Of a stretch of DNA of 36,126 bases, positions 31,755 to 36,126 are shown piece by piece. Position 1 is the stretch's first letter; the number at the start of each line of letters is the position of its first letter. The DNA comes from Candidatus Pacearchaeota archaeon (lineage in GTDB: Archaea > Nanobdellota > Nanobdellia > Pacearchaeales > GW2011-AR1), in NCBI GenBank assembly GCA_016196285.1, contig JACPXY010000006.1, positions 1 to 36,126 of the forward strand, given 5' to 3'. The notes below the pieces were generated by a model. It was not told where the DNA came from and searched no databases. It saw only the letters and a program-made list of their open reading frames with translations. Position numbers and translations under genes: made by a program.

Positions 31755-32114
31755 TCAGCATCTTGCTAAAGCGAGCCGAATCTTTCGCTCAGATGCTGTC
31801 TCTGTGTCTTCGATAAAGAAGGAGTACTCTGATTGAGTATGCACGAGCATAACCTGCGCAGCACTGCCGGAAAGATGACGGTAAGTTCGAAGAGAGAATC
31901 CTTCCAGCTTGCCTGAAGCATCTGGCGCAAGAGAGAACCCTTTCTGTTGATACCATTTATCTAAATAGAGGTATAGTATAGGGGGTGCACAGGATAGTGA
32001 AAGATTAAAGTATACTGTGTGATGACTTAAGTCTTGTTCATTTTTTCTGACATGCGCTCTGAAATGTGCTGCACATTCCAAGGGGAGAGATGAGGAATAC
32101 ATTCTATCTCTCAC
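31755..32114 (-). CDS. Hypothetical protein, second of a two-gene operon
   Basis: A 119-aa soluble protein that I do not recognise. It starts at a GTG whose GTGA overlaps the upstream stop by 4 bases, with an alternative ATG at 32102. Contains HTVYFNLSLSCAPPILYLYL, YQQKGFSLAPDASGKLEGFS and a C-terminal EDTETASERKIRLALARC. Beta-strands appear to dominate the middle. No signal peptide or metal site is seen. Translational coupling implies that it works with the 188-aa protein upstream. Confidence 0.65.
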   Translation of the reverse strand: MRDRMYSSSLPLECAAHFRAHVRKNEQDLSHHTVYFNLSLSCAPPILYLYLDKWYQQKGFSLAPDASGKLEGFSLRTYRHLSGSAAQVMLVHTQSEYSFFIEDTETASERKIRLALARC

Positions 32115-32677
32115 AGATATTCTGCCTGCTCGGTAACATTATCTGTATCAAATGAAAGAAATGGCGGGAATTCAGACGAGAAGGCGTATCCTTCAGGAAA
32201 CATACTATCAAGTTTCTTCTTAAGCAGGTTTTCTTGCTCTGGTTTGCCTGTAAAAAGAAACATGGAGGAATCTTCCCGCTTGGAATAATCTGATACAACT
32301 GGATACGTAGCGCGCTGGAATGTGCCATGCCAGGTCTCCTCTTGAAGAGATTCTCTGAGAGCATGTGCTTCATGAAGACTAATTCGTGGAAAGAATTCAA
32401 GGATAGATACTGAATTGCCTTTAGCAAGAACAACTATCTCATCAATGACCTGAATATCTCTCTTTCTAAGAATGTTCTTTGGTGGAATCATCCCTCCATG
32501 AGGCCCATGATAAGTCACATGAGCAAGATACCCTTCTTGTAGGTTCTCCTGTGCTTGAGGTGCGCCTAGCGCAACGCTTTTCTCTCCTAGTAGACAAACC
32601 AGTCCTGCCTGCTCTAATTCTCGCTGTAATCGGGGACCAGGAAAATGATTCAAGAAAAGTCTATATTGCCGGTTCAT
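32111..32677 (-). CDS. Hypothetical protein, first of a two-gene operon
   Basis: A 188-aa soluble protein, MNRQYRLFLNHFPGPRLQRE..., with no recognised family. It includes GYLAHVTYHGPHGGMIPPKN (histidine/glycine-rich), EIVVLAKGNSVSILEFFPRI and a helical C-terminal part. A TATA box on this strand (atataaaaag, plus 32699-32709) lies 26 bases before the ATG at 32677, so the start is well supported. The gene is divergent from the cyclic-nucleotide-binding protein, and the two promoters share about 95 bases. Confidence 0.7.
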   Translation of the reverse strand: MNRQYRLFLNHFPGPRLQRELEQAGLVCLLGEKSVALGAPQAQENLQEGYLAHVTYHGPHGGMIPPKNILRKRDIQVIDEIVVLAKGNSVSILEFFPRISLHEAHALRESLQEETWHGTFQRATYPVVSDYSKREDSSMFLFTGKPEQENLLKKKLDSMFPEGYAFSSEFPPFLSFDTDNVTEQAEYL

Positions 32678-32771
32678 AGGAATGCTGTTTATACTGTCTT
32701 TTTATATCTTTCGTTGCCAGTTTTCTATGCATAACCGCAAAGTTTTTAAGGCATGGTGCAACGAGAGCTCT

Positions 32772-33476
32772 ATGAGAATCATTGCTCCTGAAGGTACTTT
32801 GGAGGGAATCTTGCCGTATGAATTCCAGATAGCAAGAGACGAGCGATTGCCTCCTGTACGAGATCCTACAACTGCTATTGAATTACAGGTGTTATTGAGC
32901 GGGCTCATTACACAGAACTCGCGCGCACGAGAGCAGGCAAGGGAACGTACAAGTGAACTGTCTGTATTTGATCGAGTTAGAATGAAAGAGGCGATCTCTA
33001 CATTTGCTCCTGCTTTTCAACCAGCACTTCGAACTGCATTTAGGCCATATCGTGTCGGCTTGGATGCGGAGGATTTTGCTCTGCCTCTGGAAACTAGAGA
33101 GTATGCCCAAGGTACTCCTCTTTTTATCGAAGGGGAAAGAGGGCATGAGGCATATGCTGTCCGCAGAGGTCGTATCGCAATACTCAAGGAAGGCAAATGC
33201 TTGCATACATACTCTCCTGGAGATGTTTTCGGTGAATATGCTCTGCTTTTTGAAACACAACGAACTGCGCATGCTATATCTCTTCTGCCTGCGCAAGTCG
33301 CAGTTATCGATGCAGCGCTCTATTATGAAACACTTCGCGGAAGAAATGCTCAACAGGTTAAAGATGAAATTATTCTTGCCCGAAAACGGCTTGCTGACGC
33401 GCGCCTTGACTCCACAATGCTCCTCAGAGAAGAGATCTTCGATTTACTCATTGCCTTGGAAGCTGAAGCAGAATAG
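32772..33476 (+). CDS. Cyclic nucleotide-binding domain protein
   Basis: A 234-aa protein. The N-terminal region (about 1-95) is helical and not recognised. The C-terminal part (about 100-205) is a cNMP-binding domain: LPLETREYAQGTPLFIEGER, HEAYAVRRGRIAILKEGK, and the phosphate-binding cassette DVFGEYALLFETQRTAHA with the conserved Gly-Glu and Arg. The cassette therefore looks competent for a cyclic nucleotide. A helical C terminus follows, with no DNA-binding domain visible. The start is set at 32772 because the TATA-like agtttttaag (32741-32750) is 26 bases upstream; the ORF-track start at 32682 would run through this promoter. Confidence 0.85.
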   Translation: MRIIAPEGTLEGILPYEFQIARDERLPPVRDPTTAIELQVLLSGLITQNSRAREQARERTSELSVFDRVRMKEAISTFAPAFQPALRTAFRPYRVGLDAEDFALPLETREYAQGTPLFIEGERGHEAYAVRRGRIAILKEGKCLHTYSPGDVFGEYALLFETQRTAHAISLLPAQVAVIDAALYYETLRGRNAQQVKDEIILARKRLADARLDSTMLLREEIFDLLIALEAEAE

Positions 33477-33525
33477 AAAGTTAGGGAGCATTTATCTCTT
33501 AAACGAACGTAAATTTGTATGGGGA

Positions 33526-33762
33526 TTAGCTATCTTCAGCCCATCTTCCATCATAACTGCTGGATAAAGTGATACCTCTCAAATTATTCATCTCTTGGGG
33601 TGGCTTTTTAGCATTAATTCTATAGTATTGTACGGGACAGTATATTTCCCAATGGTGTAATGAAGCTGTTCTGTTTAGATGTTTAGGTATATGCTTTAGA
33701 AAAGTCGAGCTATCATTCCTACCTATGGCACTACTTGCACAACCCTTGGTCTCTCTACCCAA
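33526..33762 (-). CDS. Possible small protein overlapping the upstream gene
   Basis: The frame could encode up to 78 aa from a TTG at 33762, with a GGAG about 8 bases before it. The composition from about residue 15 on is protein-like (FLKHIPKHLNRTASLHHWEI, then YYRINAKKPPQEMNNLRGIT). It overlaps the end of the 92-aa gene by 40 bases in another frame. It may be a coupled gene, the tail of the upstream gene after a frameshift, or a remnant. No family is recognised. If it is not real, the 246 bases between 33477 and 33722 hold nothing else that I can support. Confidence 0.35.
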   Translation of the reverse strand: MGRETKGCASSAIGRNDSSTFLKHIPKHLNRTASLHHWEIYCPVQYYRINAKKPPQEMNNLRGITLSSSYDGRWAEDS

Positions 33763-34001
33763 ACGGGTTTCTCCACTTTCTCACCCAAGAAATATGCATT
33801 TGCGCCACGAGGTGGTTGTTCTTCTGCCATTTTTTGGAGGGTCTCTTCAATATATTCGCAAACTTTTCTTCTTTTTGCTGTATTCTGCCCAGGTTCAACA
33901 TACAAAGCACAGATATACTCATTTGTGCCAAAATTTAAAAGATTAGATTCACCAATAGGTCTTGCTCGAGAAGGTATCTTAATTAAACGCCTAACTTTCA
34001 T
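33723..34001 (-). CDS. Hypothetical protein (92 aa)
   Basis: Soluble and basic, starting MKVRRLIKIPSRARPIGESN. The middle (NEYICALYVEPGQNTAKRRK) and a helix (VCEYIEETLQKMAEE) precede a proline/valine-rich end (VEKPVWVERPRVVQVVP). A Shine-Dalgarno-like GAGG lies 6 bases before the ATG, and an AT-rich TATA-like stretch (about plus 34018-34031) lies upstream. No family is recognised. It lies downstream of the VapC-like toxin gene on the same strand, separated by a GC-rich hairpin. Confidence 0.55.
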   Translation of the reverse strand: MKVRRLIKIPSRARPIGESNLLNFGTNEYICALYVEPGQNTAKRRKVCEYIEETLQKMAEEQPPRGANAYFLGEKVEKPVWVERPRVVQVVP

Positions 34002-34043
34002 AAAACCCTCACTTATTACTTATTAATAAAGATTATTGTAGTC

Positions 34044-34067
34044 GGGCGCGTTCGGCGCTTCGCGCCT
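34044..34067. repeat. GC-rich hairpin element in AT-rich DNA
   Basis: The core ggcgc-ttc-gcgcc (34054-34066) is a perfect 5-bp stem with a 3-base loop. A second arm, gggcgcg (34044-34050), can also pair with cgcgcct (34061-34067), so two alternative folds exist. Its base composition contrasts sharply with the flanks. It resembles short dispersed palindromic repeats; no second copy occurs in the window. Confidence 0.6.
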
Positions 34068-34110
34068 CCTTAATATTGCAGCTATTTTTTCTAAGAATTG
34101 GGGCAAAAAC

Positions 34111-34482
34111 TCATTTTTTAACAAACTCCACGAAAGGTAAATGTTCAAACTTGCTATCACCTGTCAAAAACTTGAGATTATTCCTCTTTGAATATATAAA
34201 ACCAATGCAGTCTGTATATGAAAAGTCTTGTTTTTTATGCTCTTTTCTAAATTTTATTGCTTCTTTTAGAGTTTCGTCATCTATTTCTACAACATTCTCT
34301 CTAAATTTTGAATAAACCTCGTCTGCCTTTTCTTCTCCATAGTCTAATGAAGACGACCAGTATATTTCTGCCAGATTAAAAAGGGTTAAAACAATATCTT
34401 CTTCTGAATAAGGCAGATACTTTGGATTATTCTTTACTATTTCTATTATTGCATAACTATCAAAGAAATACCTTAATCCCAT
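34111..34482 (-). CDS. vapC: PIN-domain ribonuclease, VapC-like toxin
   Basis: A 123-aa PIN-domain protein of normal VapC length. The acidic residues expected for metal binding are visible: YFFDSYAIIE (Asp8), LFNLAEIYW (Glu), FSYTDCIGF (Asp) and LTGDSKFE (Asp). Family members cleave RNA, often tRNA or rRNA, until neutralised. The start ATG overlaps the antitoxin gene by 10 bases. The gene is AT-rich compared with the central window, which fits mobile accessory DNA. Confidence 0.88.
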   Translation of the reverse strand: MGLRYFFDSYAIIEIVKNNPKYLPYSEEDIVLTLFNLAEIYWSSSLDYGEEKADEVYSKFRENVVEIDDETLKEAIKFRKEHKKQDFSYTDCIGFIYSKRNNLKFLTGDSKFEHLPFVEFVKK

Positions 34483-34691
34483 CCCTTCCTTGCCTCTTGT
34501 ATTATCTCTTCAGTGGGCTTCTTCCAATCTTTCAATAGTCCAAAAACATCTTTAACTTTCAATCTCCTGCTCTTTTCAACCTTAAACTTTACCCTTTCAT
34601 TTTCTTTTATCTTTTGCTTTTCGACAATATTTGCAGGTATAACCACGACTATTGAATTTCCCCATCTTCTTGTTGTTGTTTCTATTTCCAT
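34473..34691 (-). CDS. vapB: AbrB/SpoVT-type antitoxin (VapB-like)
   Basis: A 72-aa protein with an N-terminal swapped-hairpin AbrB domain (TTRRWGNSIVVVIPANIVEK and VKFKVEK), the usual DNA-binding part of VapB-type antitoxins. Its C-terminal tail (VFGLLKDWKKPTEEIIQEAR) should wrap the toxin. It precedes and overlaps the PIN toxin gene, the standard order. The TATA box lies at plus 34712-34721, 26 bases before the ATG, and direct repeats sit between the TATA box and the start. Confidence 0.87.
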   Translation of the reverse strand: MEIETTTRRWGNSIVVVIPANIVEKQKIKENERVKFKVEKSRRLKVKDVFGLLKDWKKPTEEIIQEARKGWD

Positions 34692-34707
34692 GATACAATA
34701 ATGATAC
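34690..34707. repeat. Direct repeat at the vapB start, possible antitoxin operator
   Basis: Two copies of atgatac (34690-34696 and 34701-34707), 11 bases apart, about one DNA turn. They lie between the TATA box and the start codon of the leaderless vapB message. An AbrB-fold repressor bound here would block transcription start, giving autoregulation; this is inferred. Confidence 0.45.
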
Positions 34708-34763
34708 GGAAGTATTTATATTTTTCGGCTTTCTTTTATCTTAAAGTCTTAGGAAAATTTAGC

Positions 34764-35114
34764 TTAGAGAAGAGGGTAATCTTCCTCTCTTATTAATTCG
34801 GATGGGGCTTTTTCTGTTTTATGTGCTAACTGTCTTTCTAAAAAAGAATTTAATAGCTTGTGTACCTCATGATCGTTTGCTTCTCTGTCATCTAAATGTT
34901 TGCCCACCACTAGTAAATCTGAATAATTATCTGGGATAAATACCACTCGAAGCGTAAGAATTCCAGAACTGGGTTCTCCTCTCCCTTCAAATTGCCTAAT
35001 TTCTGTGACTTGATACATGGGATTTTCAGGATCGTAGGTAGTGTTATGAAAATACCTCCCAATTACCTGTCCATTTCCTAAAAGTTGCAAGAGGGTTTTG
35101 TGGATAACGCCCAT
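34764..35114 (-). CDS. Hypothetical protein (116 aa) with tandem-repeat promoter
   Basis: Soluble protein, MGVIHKTLLQLLGNGQVIGR..., not recognised. The first part is beta-rich (YFHNTTYDPENPMYQVTEIR, GILTLRVVFIPDNYSDLLVV). A charged helical end contains the histidine pair DHEVHKLL. No TM helix or signal is present. Four 14-bp repeats start at the base next to its ATG and supply its only visible promoter. It lies between the two toxin-antitoxin modules, so an accessory or defence-linked role is conceivable but not shown. Confidence 0.6.
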   Translation of the reverse strand: MGVIHKTLLQLLGNGQVIGRYFHNTTYDPENPMYQVTEIRQFEGRGEPSSGILTLRVVFIPDNYSDLLVVGKHLDDREANDHEVHKLLNSFLERQLAHKTEKAPSELIREEDYPLL

Positions 35115-35170
35115 AAGATCTAGTATTAAAGATCTAGTATTAAAGATCTAGTATTAAAGATCTAGTATAA
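35115..35170. repeat. Four tandem 14-bp repeats upstream of the 116-aa gene
   Basis: Unit aagatctagtatta, exact in copies 1-3 (35115-35156) and with one change in copy 4 (aagatctagtataa, 35157-35170). Each unit contains the 6-bp palindrome agatct, and on the minus strand the unit junctions give a TATA-like ctttaata. The array begins at the base next to the ATG at 35114, and a junction TATA is about 27 bases from it, the usual leaderless spacing. Confidence 0.92.
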
Positions 35171-35249
35171 AAATAGTCTATTTAAAGATTATTGTGGTTG
35201 TTCTTTTGAATAATATTATGTGGAATGAAATGGGCATTAATGCGAACTT

Positions 35250-35375
35250 TTAGAGTTCTTGGATATGCATGAGATACAGTCCAACTGCCCAGCGAAGTAG
35301 GCCTGAGAAAGCAAGAACTAGGATACCTAGTATAATTGCAACAACTGCGCCGATGGTTATGGATAATAGGGCCAT
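35250..35375 (-). CDS. Very small membrane protein (41 aa)
   Basis: Not in the ORF track; the 140-aa ORF listed here is a shadow in another frame. Starts MALLSITIGAVVAIILGILV and continues LAFSGLLRWAVGLYLMHIQEL, a single long TM helix or two short ones with one arginine near the end. The candidate TATA box is either in the hairpin region (about 35402-35408) or at plus 35467-35478; the latter implies a structured leader of about 70 bases. No Shine-Dalgarno is seen. No family is recognised. Confidence 0.55.
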   Translation of the reverse strand: MALLSITIGAVVAIILGILVLAFSGLLRWAVGLYLMHIQEL

Positions 35376-35392
35376 ATAAGTATAAACCCGAA

Positions 35393-35434
35393 GAGAGGAG
35401 GTTTAATTGAAAGAGGGTAATTAAACGTCCTCTC
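35393..35434. repeat. 16-bp inverted repeat with one mismatch (hairpin, 10-base loop)
   Basis: Left arm gagaggaggtttaatt (35393-35408) pairs with right arm aattaaacgtcctctc (35419-35434). Fifteen of 16 positions match, with a G/G mismatch at 35400/35427, around the loop gaaagagggt. It lies upstream of the 41-aa membrane protein gene on the minus strand. It could be a leader RNA hairpin or a symmetric operator. Archaeal termination does not normally use hairpins. Confidence 0.8.
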
Positions 35435-35478
35435 CTGGGAAAAAGGGGTAGAATACTAAAGAGTTTGAGATATAAAAG

Positions 35479-35505
35479 AAGATGTAGTCTAACAAAAGAC
35501 ATCTT
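35479..35505. repeat. Second inverted repeat in the same intergenic region
   Basis: aagat-gta-gtct (35479-35490) pairs with agac-atctt (35497-35505): 9 paired bases with a 3-base bulge and a 6-base loop. It lies about 28 bases upstream of the TATA box of the RHH/RelE-like module and next to a second TATA-like sequence (35467-35478). It is a possible operator. Confidence 0.55.
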
Positions 35506-35532
35506 AAAGGGCGAACTTGTTGTAATAGACGG

Positions 35533-35541
35533 ATTTAAATA
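35533..35541 (+). promoter_or_regulatory. TATA box of the RHH/RelE-like module
   Basis: atttaaata is centred about 26 bases before the ATG at 35563. It predicts a leaderless message and rules against the ORF-track start (GTG at 35548). Confidence 0.6.
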
Positions 35542-35562
35542 CTTCGTGTGCATCCGATGTGT

Positions 35563-35826
35563 ATGGAGAATACACAAATATCTGCTCGTGTTGAATTGAG
35601 TCAATATGCAAACAAAATACTTGCAGTTATTAAGGCAAAATATGGCTTAAAAGATAAATCTGAAGCAATTAATAAATTTGCTGATATGTATGGGGATGAG
35701 ATTGTTGAAAAAGAGGCAAAAGATGAGTATATAAAAGAGATGATTGAGGGTGTGAATGAGTATATTAAGAAACATGGGCACAAAAGTATGGGTGGTAAAG
35801 AACTAGATGAATTATTTGAGGTATAA
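35563..35826 (+). CDS. Ribbon-helix-helix-type antitoxin (DUF2683/RelB-like)
   Basis: An 87-aa protein starting MENTQISARVELSQYANKIL. The N-terminal beta-strand and two helices (RVELSQYANKILAVIKAKYG, then DKSEAINKFADMYGDEI) fit a ribbon-helix-helix antitoxin like those grouped in DUF2683. The acidic helical C terminus (EYIKEMIEGVNEYIKKHG) would bind the toxin. The TAA stop is followed at once by the toxin ATG (taaATG), so the pair is co-translated. The codon use is very AT-rich. Confidence 0.8.
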   Translation: MENTQISARVELSQYANKILAVIKAKYGLKDKSEAINKFADMYGDEIVEKEAKDEYIKEMIEGVNEYIKKHGHKSMGGKELDELFEV

Positions 35827-36099
35827 ATGTTTGACTTTGATTTGTCTGATAACTTAAAGCTTAAAATAAAGAAACTTGTTAAGAAAGACAAGAAAAGAGC
35901 AGAGATTATTTATAAAAAAATTAAGGAAATAATTAATAACGACGCTGAAACAATAAAAAGATACAAGAATTTAAGGCATGATTTGAGTGACTTGAAAAGA
36001 GTTCATATTGACAAGTCATTTGTCCTTACTTTTAAGGTTGATTTAACAAATAATTTTATTCTTTTCTGGGATTTTGATCATCATGATAATGTTTATTGA
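35827..36099 (+). CDS. RelE/ParE-superfamily toxin
   Basis: A 90-aa basic protein with the RelE-like plan: two N-terminal helices (LKLKIKKLVKKDKKRAEIIY), then the beta-sheet with LRHDLSDLKRVHIDKSFVLT, and the closing strand ILFWDFDHHDNVY, like the D..H..VY ends of family members. Length is normal for RelE/YafQ-type mRNA interferases. It follows its antitoxin without a gap. Whether it is an active ribonuclease cannot be judged, since catalytic residues vary in this family. Confidence 0.83.
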   Translation: MFDFDLSDNLKLKIKKLVKKDKKRAEIIYKKIKEIINNDAETIKRYKNLRHDLSDLKRVHIDKSFVLTFKVDLTNNFILFWDFDHHDNVY

Positions 36100-36126
36100 T
36101 CTAGACAAGATTATTGCCTTTAGAAA

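Noticed and set aside
32892-33353. 153-aa minus-strand ORF opposite the cyclic nucleotide-binding gene
   Set aside because: Antisense shadow; the plus-strand frame carries an intact cNMP cassette.
33004-33567. 187-aa plus-strand ORF in another frame of the cNMP gene
   Set aside because: Overlaps the real gene in a second frame, with shadow-like composition rich in L/S/R and no recognisable domain.
35115-35170. Tandem repeats as a CRISPR array
   Set aside because: The units are 14 bp and directly adjacent, with no spacers, and no cas gene is present.
35393-35434. Hairpin as an intrinsic terminator
   Set aside because: Archaea terminate mainly at U-rich runs with FttA, which is encoded here, and no T-run follows either arm.
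35182-35604. 140-aa minus-strand ORF
   Set aside because: It runs through the two inverted repeats, the toxin-antitoxin promoter and the 41-aa membrane ORF in another frame, and shows no protein-like pattern.

Overview
The window is archaeal. It carries an archaeal class I CCA-adding enzyme, the aCPSF1/FttA termination nuclease, a proteasome beta subunit, Mre11-Rad50, a TrmB regulator, class III (type IV pilin-like) signal peptides, an archaeal SRP RNA, and many genes preceded by a TATA box about 25-27 bases before the start codon (leaderless transcripts). Compact spacing, many short membrane proteins, a DUF5654-like protein, a short Rad50 and large one-TM surface proteins suggest a DPANN-type genome (Woesearchaeota/Pacearchaeota-like). 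That lineage is an inference; no 16S or ribosomal protein gene is present to fix it.

Layout. 1-5.05 kb: type IV filament (Tad/archaellum-like) locus with a secretion ATPase (5' truncated by the window edge), a 53-aa coiled-coil ORF missing from the ORF track, two separate TadB/TadC/FlaJ-like platform proteins, an ArmA/RmtB/FmrO-type rRNA methyltransferase on the opposite strand, and two pilin-like proteins. 5.1-10.0 kb: two large secreted proteins, each with a C-terminal membrane anchor. 10.0-11.7 kb: Era-like GTPase, DUF2073 and DUF2072 zinc ribbon, interrupted by a probable small pseudogene. 11.7-15.9 kb: CCA-adding enzyme, a TrmB regulator with an unknown partner, an AT-rich orphan gene, and a presenilin-like intramembrane protease. 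16.0-21.9 kb: psmB-fttA, then mre11-rad50 with a perfect 36-bp palindrome at its promoter. 22.0-25.6 kb: two more pilin-like genes, SRP RNA, a 53-aa membrane protein, argS and a double zinc ribbon protein. 25.7-29.6 kb: unknown gene, tRNA-Thr(CGU), and a large S-layer-like protein that seems to share a bidirectional TATA element with the tRNA. 29.6-33.5 kb: FKBP, DUF5654, DoxX, a 51-aa membrane protein, pirin, a pair of unknown genes and a cyclic-nucleotide-binding protein. 33.5-36.1 kb: an AT-rich accessory end with two toxin-antitoxin modules (VapBC-like and RHH/RelE-like), a tandem-repeat promoter, hairpins and a 41-aa membrane protein.

How the parts fit: the left third builds and decorates the cell surface (filament motor, platform, pilins, anchored adhesin-like proteins). 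The middle is core information processing (tRNA maturation, transcription termination, proteolysis, break repair, protein targeting, aminoacylation). The right end is accessory DNA. The strongest leads are the mre11-rad50 promoter palindrome, the 14-bp tandem repeats that each carry a TATA-like element, the structured leader in front of a tiny membrane protein, and the archaeal relative of aminoglycoside-resistance 16S methyltransferases.
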